Shown here one piece after another: positions 21,986 through 33,500 of a DNA stretch of 64,000 nucleotides (its first letter is position 1; each line of letters opens with the position of its first letter). Under the pieces are notes generated by a model that worked only from the letters and a program-made list of their open reading frames with translations, searched no databases and had not been told where the DNA came from. Made by a program: the position numbers and the translations under genes. The stretch is from Closterium sp. NIES-65 (taxonomy: Eukaryota > Streptophyta > Zygnematophyceae > Desmidiales > Closteriaceae), in NCBI GenBank assembly GCA_948144175.1, contig CANXME010001985.1, positions 558,001 through 622,000 of the forward strand. The letters are read 5' to 3'.

Positions 21986-23392
21986 TCTTCCCGAAGTCCG
22001 CTGGAGCTTGCAGCCGTGTCGTCTCAACGGAGAGCTGTTGCACAGAGAGAGTTTGCTGACACATGGTGAGATCTTGCTGGCACATGGAGAAATCTTCTCA
22101 GCAGCACACGGAGAGAGCTTCCCAGCAGCAGATGCGCCATGGAGACGCCACTGCTTCTGCCGAAGCACGTCGGATGCAAGCTTGCGGCACGACTTGACCG
22201 TGCTGCACGTGGTTCTGTACGTGGTCTTGATCGTGAGCGTTGCAAGCGGGAACTTTAAGGCAGAGGAGGGGGAATCATCATCAGCAGGAGGCAAGGGACC
22301 CTTAGTGGATGCAGCAGCAGCAGCAGCAGCAGCAGCAGTTGTGCTGGAAAATGAAGGTGCAGTTGTGGTAGCAAATGAAGTCGCAGGTTGGATGGCAAAT
22401 GCAGGGGGAAGTTGGACAGCAGAAGCAGCCTTGGGAATGCTTCTGGGAGAACCTGAGCCGGAGAATGAAGATGGAAACAACGAGGCGCCGCACACCCAAG
22501 GGTCATTCAGAACGTCATCTATGTACGGTCGGATCTGCGGGTCGGTTGCGAGCATCGAACGGATGAGATTCTTCGCTCGGCTCGAGATGATCCACCAGCA
22601 GGGAGAGTCCCAGTCCTTGCTCTCGTCAAACGCGCGGCGACCGTTCGCGAAAGTCGGCCATTGTCCCGAAAGCATCGCGTACAGGGTAACACCGAGGCTC
22701 CAAATGTCTGCAGCGAAATCGTATGATTTTCCCGCCAAAACCTCGGGAGCCTCGTAAGGGGAGCTCCCTGCATAGCCGTCGATCTTCTCCCCCGGCGCAA
22801 GCACCTTCGCGATTCCGAAATCCGCGAGTTTCGTGGCGAATTCGCAACCTCTGAAGTCGCACGCACCCATGAAGTCGCTTATTAGGGTTGATCTTGGAGA
22901 CCTACTGTGTGAACCGCTTTCAGATGACATTCGCCGAAGGAGAGAAGTTTTGGCGGGAAACAAAAGAATGTTGTCGGGTTTGACGTCACGATGAATAACC
23001 CCGTTATAGTGGCACTGCTTTAAAGCCATGGCGATTCCTTTGAACAGCTCACGCGCCTCGGACTCCGGAATCCGTCCCTTCTGCTCTATCCGCGTTAGAA
23101 GGTCCCCGCCGGTAGCGAGCTCCATTACAAGCACCATCCCCCTCCCACCCTCTCCGATATAAGCATCCTCGAGAGTAACGATATTTTCATACCCTTTCAG
23201 GAGCGAAAGAGCCGTTACTTCCCGTTGCGCCGCGTCAACCGCTTCCTTTCGCGCCTCTACCACCTTGCAGGCGAGTCGCCTGCCGGAAACGCGCTCCGCG
23301 CACTCCGCAACGACGCCGTACCGCCCCTTTCCCAGATCACCCCTGATTTCGTACTTTTCCGCGAAGGCGCTCAGGGAGTTGCGCTGCGCCAT
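21902..23392 (-). CDS. Ser/Thr protein kinase 1 (CAMK-type, PEPC-kinase/CDPK-like catalytic domain)
   Basis: Single-exon gene of 496 residues. The catalytic domain (about 14-300) is complete: Gly loop GKGRYGVV (21-28), Lys43, Glu58, HRDVKPDN (134-141), DFG (191-193) and APE (215-217). About 49 residues separate HRD-x-K-P-D-N from DFG, against 13-14 in most kinases; the extra Ser/Arg-rich loop lies just before the activation segment. No EF hands are present, so it is not a complete CDPK. The tail (300-496) has a poly-Ala run coded by a GCA microsatellite, then FPLATLTIKTTYRTTCSTVK and short repeats of the form K-x-SPC-x-S/A. Kinase 2 at 41701 shares insert and tail, so both are under some constraint. 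Substrate unknown; PEPC kinase is only the nearest type I can name. Confidence 0.85.
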   Translation of the reverse strand: MAQRNSLSAFAEKYEIRGDLGKGRYGVVAECAERVSGRRLACKVVEARKEAVDAAQREVTALSLLKGYENIVTLEDAYIGEGGRGMVLVMELATGGDLLTRIEQKGRIPESEARELFKGIAMALKQCHYNGVIHRDVKPDNILLFPAKTSLLRRMSSESGSHSRSPRSTLISDFMGACDFRGCEFATKLADFGIAKVLAPGEKIDGYAGSSPYEAPEVLAGKSYDFAADIWSLGVTLYAMLSGQWPTFANGRRAFDESKDWDSPCWWIISSRAKNLIRSMLATDPQIRPYIDDVLNDPWVCGASLFPSSFSGSGSPRSIPKAASAVQLPPAFAIQPATSFATTTAPSFSSTTAAAAAAAAASTKGPLPPADDDSPSSALKFPLATLTIKTTYRTTCSTVKSCRKLASDVLRQKQWRLHGASAAGKLSPCAAEKISPCASKISPCVSKLSLCNSSPLRRHGCKLQRTSGRLSARVAAMAVAAVEQCTADGSCGLTQP

Positions 23393-25318
23393 GGATGAAA
23401 TGTATTACACTGTTAACTGAAAACGGGGACGTATCTTGCATGTATTTAGTACCGAGTGATCGTATCTCCAAAGACCTATGTGAAGGGGGAGATCGACGAC
23501 TGCGGGGATCGAGTACTGCGGCGAATGCGGAGAAAGCGCTCCGACTGTAGGAACGTCTGAGCGAACGCAGTGGAAGACGTGAAGGTTTGATCATCCGCAG
23601 TGCTCTTAAAGAATGACGTAAAGATTTGATCCGACTGACGATGAAAGCTCGACAAGACGCCATGCTAAGTAAGTACTACTACGCGATATTCCAGCGAAGG
23701 GAGTCGCGTCGCGTCGCGGCACGCTACGACCAATCAGACGAAACCAGGAGTTTCCTGGGTGCTGCTGGTGGATGGATGAAGTGAAGCCCTCATGCGCTCC
23801 TCATGTGACACTCCTCGTAACTGCACCTCATACTGCTCCACCAATCAGGCGCAACGAGGAGTTTCCTGGGTGCTGCTGCTGCTGCTGGTACCTCGATAGT
23901 GCCGGCTCACGCGCCACGCGCGGGTTACACGAAGGACAACTAACGGTCGAGTCACCCGAAGGACAACTAAGGACAGCTAAGGTTGACGATCGACGATCAA
24001 AGGTTGGTTTGCCATGGCTGCAGTGGGGTGGGGGGTTGGGTGGAGCGACGGGTAGAGTGGGAGGGTAGGAGGGCGCAGGGGAACAACGCGGCTCGATTTG
24101 ACGCGCTTTTGCGATGAGCAGTTAGTTGATCGACTGTACTCCCCGGGTAACCCTGTTTGTCGTGACTAGGTCTGAGAAATGTTTCGCCTGGGTTTGTGGT
24201 GGGACGACGCTTGCTCCCCTTTCCCCCACTCCCACCCTCCCCTGGTAGCCCTGTCTGTCGTGATTGGGTCTGAGAAATTCATTTGCCTGGAATTGGTGGA
24301 AGGTGCCGCTCTCCCCAACCCCCCGCCCCCGCTCATTCCCCGCTTCTGCACTTCTCGTGCCACCCTTTCCCCTTCCGCCTGGCCAACTGGAACGACAGGG
24401 GCTTTCGGGGGCTGCTGGGAAGGAGGCGCGAGGCAGGAAGCGCGTTGGATAATAGGCAGTGGCTAGTGGGCCCGGTTTGCGCGTGAGCGAACATCGCACG
24501 AGTTACTCAGTAGGTGCTCCATTCGCATGAAGACGTTTGTTTGTAGCGACAACACCTACGACGTCTGGTCAAATTTCACGAACTTTGAAAACTGAAATCT
24601 CACAACGAGGTCAGCGCAGACTGTCAGTGTCGTTCCACACGCGCCCTCCCGCAAATGGAAGGAGCATCACTGCATCACTGCTAGGAAGGAGGCGTGGGGG
24701 AGCAAGCGCGTTGGGCAACAGTCCAGCAGCGAGCGGGCCTAGTTTGCGCGTGGGCGAAAATCGTACGAGTTACTAAGAAGGTGTTCGCATTTCAGAGTCT
24801 GGATGCAGTGGCGACAAAAACTGCCAAGTTCATTGTTACCACCGATTCGTGATGTCGAGTCCAGTAAAATTTCACGGGAATTTTATGACTTCACGAAGAG
24901 GTCAGCGCAGACTGTCAGCTTCGTTCCCACAAACAATAATACTGTACGAGCATCACCACTGTCACCTAAAATGATTTTGTAAGTGCGTTATACACTCCAA
25001 GGTGTTTGGTGTATTTTCTGTGATTCTCCCCTTTCCTCTGCTACTGGCTCTCCTGTATGCTATCAGAGAGGCAGAAAAGGCTACGAGCCAGGCCATCAGG
25101 ACACCACTCAAAACACTGAGCTTTCATGCACCCATACAAACAGAGAAATGCTTCAGCTATGGTAAGCCCCTCTGCTCTGCTGCTGCCATTTCTTTTAACC
25201 AGCAGCCCAACAACTACTAGAGGCAACAGCTACGAGGCACGCTGTCACTACGGCTGGCAGGACATATGAGTCATACACCCCATATGCACAGCGTTTACAA
25301 CACCCCTATTTGAATGCT
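23393..25318. other. Spacer between kinase 1 and APH-1; short duplications only
   Basis: No gene was seen. Direct duplications recur: GGAGTTTCCTGGGTGCTGCTG near 23748 and 23859, the CCTGTTTGTCGTGACTAGGT block near 24150 and 24250, and GAGGTCAGCGCAGACTGTCAG near 24607 and 24898. The kinase 1 promoter should lie at its left edge. Confidence 0.5.
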
Positions 25319-28300
25319 TTAGCTACGGTACATCCCTCTGCTGCTGCCTTTTCTGTAGATCAGCAGTGCCACAACAACCAGCGATGCTACAGCCACCAGC
25401 CAGGCCATCACTAGGGCCGTCACACAACCGCCCGGCACGAGACCAATGAGCATCTGCCACGTGGCATGGGTTGAAGGGGCGAGTGAGTGAATGAATCATT
25501 GATAGAGTGAGGGAGCGGGTGGGCGGTGACAAGTTTCAGCCAAGTCATGTGGCTCAAAACAAGACTAGAACTTTCAAGGCACATAAAACGATGAGCAAAG
25601 AGGGCCAAATAGGAGCAAGGAAACTCCCGAATACTGCTGCTGCTGCTGCATGAATCCCAGGAGCCTTCATCTCTTGAGAGGGAAAAAAACTTATAGGCGA
25701 CTCAACACGCACGGCAAAGAGGAGAAGCAGGTTCAAGGAAACTCACACACACTGCTGCGGCTGCATGAATCGCAGGAGCCGTCATCTCTTGAGGGGTGGA
25801 GGGAAAGGAGAAGCGCCATTCTGACACCTGCCCAGCCTGCCCGACCTGCCCTAACTGCCCAAACTGCCCCTCATCTGCTGCTGGTGTGCCCCCTGCTGCT
25901 GTCTCTGTACCCCTTAGAGGCTGCCTCTCTTGCACTGCCTCTGCTGCTCCGCTCGACTGTATTCCTGGAGGGAGCTCTGTCCCCTTTATAAGCTGCACCT
26001 TGTGTGCGTCATAAGCCAGCACCATTCCCAGGGAGTGTATTATGAGGAACGCTGCAGAGGCTATGGCTGGAAAAGAAACGGATGCAGAAAGCAGAGGGAG
26101 AGAGGATGGTTCGTCACTTTAAGGAGCTCTTTTTAGGGAGGATGTGGAAGAGGGAGAAAGGAAATGGGAGTGGAGAAATAACAAGCACCACCCCCGGGGT
26201 GTGTATTATGAAGAATGCTGCTTGGGTTGGGCCTATGAATTTTGAGGTGCCTCAAAAGTTGTATACACCACCAGCACCATTTTCAGGGTGTGTATCGTGA
26301 GGACTGCTGCAGAGCCTATGGCTAAAACCGGGGGGATGGGGAGGAGAGAAGGGAGGGAGAACAAGAGTGTGGAGGAGGAGCAGGAGTAGAGAGAGTTCCC
26401 TGCCCAGTCCCCACCCTCCCCTCCCCCACATGCACCTGCTAGGAGCACGAGGGGCCGCTGGGGGCAGCGCCAGGAATAGAAGGCTGGCAGGCCCGGCGCT
26501 GGCGCTGACACTCTAGGTTCACTGGCGCTGACACTCTAGGTTCACTGGCGCTGACACTCTAGGTTCACTGGCGCTGACACTCTAGGTTCACTGGCGCTGA
26601 CACTCTAGGTTCACTGGCGCTGACACTCTAGGTTCACTGGCGCTGACACTCTAGGTTCACTGGCGCTGACACTCTAGGTTCACTGGCGCTGACACTCTAG
26701 GTTCACTGGCGCTGACACTCTAGGTTCACTGGCGCTGACACTCTAGGTTCACTGGCGCTGACACTCTAGGTTCACTGGCGCTGACACTCTAGGTTCACTG
26801 GCGCTGACACTCTAGGTTCACTGGCGCTGACACTCTAGGTTCACTGGCGCTGACACTCTAGGTTCACTGGCGCTGACACTCTAGGTTCACTGGCGCTGAC
26901 ACTCTAGGTTCACTGGCGCTGACACTCTAGGTTCACTGGCGCTGACACTCTAGGTTCACTGGCGCTGACACTCTAGGTTCACTGGCTCTGACACTCTAGG
27001 TTCACTGGCGCGTGAGGAGGCTTCCTTTCCCCGACCCAGTCTAGAGGCGCCTAGAGTGTCCCTAAAACTGGAACCTAGAGTGTCCCTTCCCAGATCCAAC
27101 CTCCAGGGAACCTAGAGTGTCAGGAGCACACACTGACTGCAATGAAATACCTGCTAGGAGAACAAGGGGCAGTTGAGGGCAGCGCCAGGAGTAGAAGGTC
27201 GCGGGGCCGATGGCGGGTGAGGAGACTCCTCCCTCCCCACATCCCACTTTTCCCACCCTTGTGCATTCTGGTCGTACCTACTGAGTGGAAAATACCTGCG
27301 AGCAGCACGAGGGGCAGTTGAGGGCAGCGCCAAGAGGAGAAGGTCGCGGGGCCGATGGCGGGTGAGGAGATACCCCCTTCCCCACATCCCCCCTTCCCCA
27401 CATCTAATACTAACTAAGTAGGTCGTACCTGCAAGCAGCACAAGGGGCAGTTGAGGGCAGCGCCACGAGTAGAAGGTTGCTGGGCCGATGGCGGGTGAGG
27501 AGACGCTGAGGAAGAGGAAGAGCGAGTGGGCGATCCCATGGCCCAGACCGGAAGCTGTAGTTTAGAGGATTGGGGGACGGAGGGTTGGGGGGGAGGAGGG
27601 GAGAGGGGGGGGTTGTGCAGGGATGAGGAAAGGCAAGGCGGGGTAGTGTGAGGAAGGTGGCAGGAGCCTAAGGTGCGATGGCGGGTGAAGAGACGCTTTT
27701 GAGTCGACTCAAAAATCGCCTCATCACACGCGGAAAGGCAAGGCGGGGTAGTGTGAGGAAGGTGGCAGGAGCCTAAGGTGCGACTTTTGAGGCGCCTCAA
27801 AAGGTGGCAGGGGCCTAAGGTGCGATGGCGGGTGAAGAGACGCTGAGGAAGAGGAAGAGGGAAGGATTGAGCGATCCCATGGCCCAGCTGTAGAATAACG
27901 GAAGGGTAGGGGGGCAGAGGGTGGTTTGCTGCAAGGATGAGTGTAGACAAGGTGGGGATACTGCTGAGGAAGAGGAGGAGGGGGTGAGTGATCTCATGCC
28001 TAGAACAGTAGTCGTAGAAGATGGGGGACAGGGAGGTGGGGTGTACTTGCTTAGATGATACTTACAGAGAGAAAGATGGAAGGTGTTGAGAGGGGAGAGC
28101 GGGGGCAGGCGTCTTGCAGTGGCTATGGTGTTCAGACCGCGCTCTAGGCGACTGGATGGGGTGGGGGGGACAAAGGGAGGAAGAATTAGGGAGGAGGAAA
28201 GCGAGGGGACATTGACGGATCACAACAGGTGTCTTGCAGCAGCTATGGCGTCTAGAGCGCTCTCCAGACGACTGGGTGGGGTGGGGGGAACAAAGGGAAG

Positions 28301-29584
28301 GTAAAAAAGGAGGAAGAAGAAGGGAGGAGGCAAGGAGAAAGGGTCATTGACAAATCACAACAGGTGTCTCACAGTGGTTATGTCGTTTAATTTAGACCAC
28401 GTTTTAAGCGACTGGGGGTAGGGGAAAACAAAGGGACGGAAAGAAGGGAGGAAGTGAAAGGGAGGAAGGAAGGAATTGGGGGAACAAAGAAGGGAAAGCG
28501 GAGTGTCAAAGGAAGATGCCTACAAGGGAATGCTTGGAAGAGGGTGCATACGGCAGAATGCTCTTGAGCAGCGACGGCAGAGAGGATGAGGAGGAAGAGG
28601 AAGGAGCGGAAACAGAAGCATCGGAAACAGGGGATTGACTTAAGGGAGGCGCGGGCTAACAAGAGTATTTGGCAGAGCAGCTGGCGGGAGACCTCTTGAC
28701 CAGCAACAGCAGAGAGGATGAGGAGTAGGAGGAAAAAGAAGTGGGAAGTGCGGGTGCTTACACCAATATACCTACAAGAGTATTTGACAGAGCAGCTGTC
28801 GTGAGACCTCTTGGGCAGCGACAGCAGAGAGGATGAGGAGGAGGAGGAAGAAGTCGGAGAGAGCAGTGAGGGCGATGAAGGGACGCCAAAAGAAGGCGAT
28901 TGCGAGGAGGGTGATGAGCCAATAGAAGGTGCTGTTGGTGGGGGGGAGGGAAGAATGGGGAGAGAAATGGAAGAGTGGAGGGAATACTCAAAGCGAGCAG
29001 TGAGGGCGATGAAAGGACCCCAGAGCAAGGCGATTGCGAGGAGAGTGATGAGCCAATAGAAGGTGCTGTTGGTTGGGGAGGAAGGAGAGGAGGTTAGGAG
29101 GGGGAGGGGATGGAGAAAAGGGAGGATACGCTCGGAGAAAGGAGTGGGGTTAATGGAGGGAAGAAAGGTAGGGAGAGGCGAGGGAAAGGGGAGGGGGGGG
29201 GAAAGCGCAAAGTGTGGTGTGGAGGGATGGGGGGTGGATTCGAAGACGGGAGGATGAGGTGAGACAAAATGGGGAGCAGAAAACGAGCCGTTTCGAGCTG
29301 CTTCGAGGAACGAGACCAGAAAAAGAAGGGGAGACGACACCCTGCTGGTTAGTGGCCACAATCCGGCAATTCATTAAATGCTATATGATGCTAAAAACAT
29401 GTGACTTGCCGTGACTGTAAACACCTGGTGAGAGTAACGAGCGATTGTTGAACGAGAGCGACTGTAAGCACCTGGTGAGAGTAACGAGCGAGAGGAACGC
29501 CTGTCGCGACACGGTAACGGCGATCACGGCAATGGCCGGTCCGAAGCCAATCAGAAACGCGCCGCAAAACGCGGCGAATGTCAT
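25319..29584 (-). CDS. APH1: APH-1, gamma-secretase subunit (7 exons, 238 aa)
   Basis: Exons (minus): 29472-29584, 28776-28931, 28066-28151, 27429-27554, 25999-26066, 25753-25785, 25319-25453. Phases agree at every junction and sum to 239 codons; plant APH-1 is about 250. APH-1 is the seven-helix scaffold of the gamma-secretase intramembrane protease. Seen here: a hydrophobic start with FLIGFGPAIAVI, FWRPF after helix 2, QEVSRQLL in helix 3, RLERGL in the loop, GLGHG (121-125; the family GxxxG), GPATFYSWRC, His171 in helix 5 (IIHSLGMVLAY), His190 in helix 6 (APAIH) and helix 7 ending YRKGSS. Those two His are conserved in the family. Introns hold partial copies of nearly every exon. A second exon-6 candidate exists at 25635-25670, and a second exon-2-like copy at about 28975-29052. 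Exon choice for those two rests on resemblance to the family. Confidence 0.85.
25635..25670 (-). other. APH1: Alternative copy of APH-1 exon 6
   Basis: 36 bp, phase 0 at both ends, reading MKAPGIHAAAAA against MTAPAIHAAAA in 25753-25785. It keeps the conserved Pro-x-Ile-His, the CTCAAGAG acceptor and a GTATTC donor, so either copy could be spliced to exon 7 without a frameshift. Confidence 0.65.
26190..26325 (-). repeat. Two partial copies of the APH-1 exon 5 region around a palindrome
   Basis: Copies of the exon 5 start (GTGTATTATGA...GCTGCAGAG on the plus strand) lie at about 26190-26222 and 26271-26325. Between them is TTTTGAGGTGCCTCAAAA at 26240-26257. The genuine exon is 25999-26066. 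Confidence 0.75.
26501..27013 (+). repeat. 23-bp homogeneous tandem repeat in APH-1 intron 4
   Basis: Twenty-two copies of a 23-bp unit containing GGCGCTGACACTCTAGG, with starts every 23 bases from 26501. Only one unit shows a base change (GGCTCTGAC near 26985). Remnants of ACCTAGAGTGTC follow at 27040-27120. Near-identity means recent expansion or homogenisation. Confidence 0.95.
27142..27368 (-). repeat. Two partial copies of APH-1 exon 4 end
   Basis: At 27142-27230 and 27288-27368 the minus strand repeats the exon 4 end (GPATFYSWRCPQLPLVLLA plus a GT donor) with few changes. A more diverged copy lies at about 26430-26490. Upstream exon parts are missing, so they look like decoy exons rather than usable ones. 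Confidence 0.75.
27627..27895 (-). repeat. Three direct copies in APH-1 intron 3 separated by two palindromes
   Basis: A block containing GGCAAGGCGGGGTAGTGTG and GGAGCCTAAGGTGCGA occurs at 27627-27696, 27732-27783 and, in part, 27803-27857. The junctions hold TTTTGAGTCGACTCAAAA (27697-27714) and CTTTTGAGGCGCCTCAAAAG (27784-27803). A partial copy of exon 4's start (GHGIAQS) follows to 27895. Confidence 0.85.
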
Positions 29585-30539
29585 CTCGGCCGACCAATCG
29601 TCGGTCGAGGATAGGCTGAGACGATTCTAAAGTTCCAACTAACCCATATGGCTGATAGATTTTACTTGCCGAATAACACTTCTGTGATGAAAATTCGTTT
29701 CGCCTGATGGTTTCTGGATGTAAATCGCCTGATAACTCCAGATTCCGGAGCCTGGAAGTACAGGGCGGGTCCAGCACGTACATTTAGGGCGGGTCCAGCA
29801 CGTACATTTAGGGCGGGTCCAGCACGTACGTATTCCGTACATTACAGTTCATCCAGTGCGGTAATCTGTATTGCGTCACGGTTCGGAACGGTGAAATTTT
29901 ATTACCATTGTGCACCGTTTGATATCTTTTGAAACCACAACAAATAAACTGCATAGTACCTGTATATGTACGCGCTGGACCCGCCCTTACAGCTCTTGTA
30001 CAGTTCATCCTCGTGGTTTAAGACGATATCAGGCGGCGCACAGCGGTTCTCAATCTTCACCGCTTTGCACCGTGACACATGACGAATAACTGCACATAAT
30101 GAACTGAACCAGCTGAACATGGAAGCTGCGTTCGCAATGTTACCGTCGAGCGACAACATCCACTCCGGGAGTCGATCCTTGCTGATCAGGGTCGCTTCTT
30201 GTGTCGACCGTGTGTCAGAATTTCTTTTCTCGTTCATTCACAGGTTCACGCCCCTGGAAAGGGCCGGGATTCGGATTTCTGGTAAATCGATAAGCCTACA
30301 AAAGCGTGCATTAGACTCTTTTTGAGTAGTTAAATCTCTAATCTAAAAACGTAAAAGTAAAGGTAGGCATTTCCTCCCTAAATCCCTAAGCCTCTGGAAG
30401 CACTTTGCCTCAATTATCACAAATCCGTGGCCACTGCGAAGTGTACACCTATTTCCAGCTTTTGCAAGGATGCCATTTCATTTATGCATCCCTCCATCTA
30501 GAAGTTTAGAACCACAGCACACCACACCCTGTGCATCCT
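29585..30539. other. Intergenic region with a 24-bp triple repeat
   Basis: Between chorismate synthase stop and APH-1 start, both on the minus strand. AGGGCGGGTCCAGCACGTAC repeats three times with a 24-bp period at 29761-29830. An inverted copy, GCTGGACCCGCCCT, lies at 29974-29987. This could be a small fold-back element of about 230 bp. No gene was seen. Confidence 0.5.
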
Positions 30540-33500
30540 TCATTGCTCGCTATACATAGCAGACTGCTCCATCACTGTAGCTTCCCGCTGGTTACCGCCC
30601 GTAACACTAGCAGCACCAGCAGCAGGGGCGAGGGCTTCAGCAGGCAGCAGGTCGCACTGAGCCACGTGCTGCAGCAGCTGATCCGCTAGGACTAAGGCAA
30701 CCATCGCTTCCACCATTGGGACAGCTGGAGAGAGGTGAGTGGGGGAGAACAGAACACGAGCACAAGGGAAAAAACACTTGGGAGGTGAGCAGGTCGCACT
30801 GAGCCACGTGCTGCAGCAGCTGGTCAGCCAGAACTAAGGCAACCATCGCTTCAACCATTGGGACAGCTGAATTGACAGGGGGAGGAAAGGAGGGAAGGAG
30901 AGGAGAAGGAAAGGAGCTGAGTGGTAACCATGAGCAGGCAGCAGGTCGCACTGAGCCACGTGCTGCAGCAGCTGATCCGCCAGCACCGCTACCATTGCTT
31001 TGACCATGGGGACCGCTGGAGAGAGGGACGTAAGGAAGGGAAGAGCAGAAGAGGAAGAGGGGCGAAGGAAGATGAAAAGAACAAAAACGAATACCCTGGG
31101 AGGCAAGCGCATATTGCAAGTGAATACCACGTGCCATGGTCGTTGATCCATAGTCGTCTTGATTCGATTTGATTTGATTTGATTTGATAGCGCAATGGCT
31201 ACAACCTCGGCCAGACCTAACAGCCCGATTACCACAACCCACCTCTGGGCACCGCAACCCACCTCTGGGCACCACACAGGGATCATGCCGGCCACGCGCC
31301 TTAAGCTCTGTCTCCACGCCCTCGCGAGTCACCGTGCGCTGACTCCTCTGTTGACGTGCAGAGAGAGGCAAAGTGGGGAAAGAGGAAGAAAGTTGATCAG
31401 GCAAGAAGCCTTATGCTTTGGGGGTTAGCATAGTGAACCCGCATGCCTTGAGCTCTGTATGTTTTTTGAGAATTCTCAAGAAACATACACCACATGCCTT
31501 GAGCTCTGTCTCCACACCCTCACGAGTCACCGTGCGCTGACTCCTCTGTTTAGGTGCGAAGGAGGGGAAAAGGGGGAAATGATGAACGGAAGTTTTTGAG
31601 AAGCCTTTTTCTTTGGGGGTCAGCATAGTGAGTGTCCACGCCGTCACAAGTCAGAGTCTTGAAAATCTGAGGCATCACGAGTTGTTGTTCGGGATCCATT
31701 CCTGAATGCCCCTGCATGCTCAGTTGGTGCTTGCACAAGTGTGCAAGAGTCAAGAAAGCATGATCCAGTCCAGACTCACCGTGATGGTGGAAGTGGGCTT
31801 GAACACCACGCGCACCACAATGTTCTCCCCGTTCGAGATGCCCCCCTGAATGGCCCCCTGAATGGCCCCCTGAATGGCCCCCTGAATGCCCCCCTGGATG
31901 CCTACACTGTTGTACCAGCCTGGCACTGAATGCAATTCAACACACACATACCGGGATGGTGGAAGTAGGCTTGAACGCCACGCGCACCACAATGTTCTCC
32001 CCATTCGAGATGCCCCCCTGAATGCCCCCTTAGTGGCGAGCGGCTGAGTGGAGAAAGACGCACGCGTCCTGCTGCGTCCTGCGTCTGGACGCTGCGTCCA
32101 GACGCAGAGACGCAAGACGCGCGTCCAGACGCAGGACGCACACTGAATATTTTTTCCGGGCTGACCGGAAAAAAAATTGTTGCCCCAGCGCGAAATTGAC
32201 CCTAACGATTTCGACGCGACTGTCAATTTCGCGTCATGTCGACCCCCCCTAACCCATTTCGACCATCAAAAACACCCTAGAGGGTTTACCAAGACAATTC
32301 TCCTTCGTAAACCCTAAACCCTGGAAATTTGAAGAGGACGATTTTGCCTCAAATGTGTGCATCTTCCTTCCCCCCCCTCCCCCCTTCCCATACCCTACAA
32401 CATCATTTTTCGGCTGCCCGGGGGTTTTTTTTGCCCTGCCTGGGCATGCGTCTTTTCATGCGTCCTAAAGGCCCTCCTCTAGCGTCCTGCGTCTAAGATG
32501 CTGCGTCTGGACGCATGCGTCCTAGACGCAGGACGCGTCTTTCTCCACCCAGGCGAGCGGTTGGTGGGTTGTTCCTCACACATGCACACACTCGACAACC
32601 AGGATCAACCTGAGTATCCAACTAGCAGTTATGCTGCACGAAAGACTCACCGTGATGGTGGAAGTAGGCTTGAACGCCACGCGCACCACAATGTTCTCCC
32701 CGTTCGAGATGCCCCCCTGAATGCCCCCCGAGCGGTTGGTGCGAGTGCGAATGGCACCATCGGGGGCAACATAAAACTCGTCATTGTGCTCGCTTCCCAA
32801 CATGCGCGTGCCTGCAGGAATGGGAGGGAGAGGGGGGAGGGGCAGGCCATATCACAGGAAGCAGCTGAGAGGGGGGAGGGGCAGGCCATATCACAGGAAG
32901 CAGCTGAGAGGGGGGAGGGGCAGGCCATATCACAGGAAGCAGCTGAGAGGGGGGAGGGGCAGGCCATATCACAGGAAGCAGCTGAGAGGGGGGAGGGGCA
33001 GGCCATATCACAGGAAGCAGCTGAGAGGGGGGAGGGGCAGGCCATATCACAGGAAGCAGCTGAGAGGGGGGAGGGGCAGGCCATATCACAGGAAGCAGCT
33101 GAGAGGGGGGAGGGGCAGGCCATATCACAGGAAGCAGCTGAGAGGGGGGAGGGGCAGGCCATATCACAGGAAGCAGCTGAGAGGGGGGAGGGGCAGGCCA
33201 TATCACAGGAAGCAGCTGAGAGGGGGGAGGGGCAGGCCATATCACAGGAAGCAGCTGAGAGGGGGGAGGGGCAGGCCATATCACAGGAAGCAGCTGAGAG
33301 GGGGGAGGGGCAGGCCATATCACAGGAAGCAGCTGAGAGGGGGGAGGGGCAGGCCATATCACAGGAAGCAGCTGAGAGGGGGGAGGGGCAGGCCATATCA
33401 CAGGAAGCAGCTGAGAGGGGGGAGGGGCAGGCCATATCACAGGAAGCAGCTGAGGGGTTGGTGCGAGTGCGGATAGCCTCATCTGGGGCAATGTAGAAAT

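Noticed and set aside
26501..27013. CRISPR array
   Set aside because: The 23-bp units are contiguous without unique spacers, and the genome is eukaryotic; this is a minisatellite.
28387..29361. Minus-strand 324-aa Pro/Ser/Leu-rich ORF
   Set aside because: It reads through APH-1 exon 2 copies and pyrimidine-rich introns; the exon model fits APH-1 much better.
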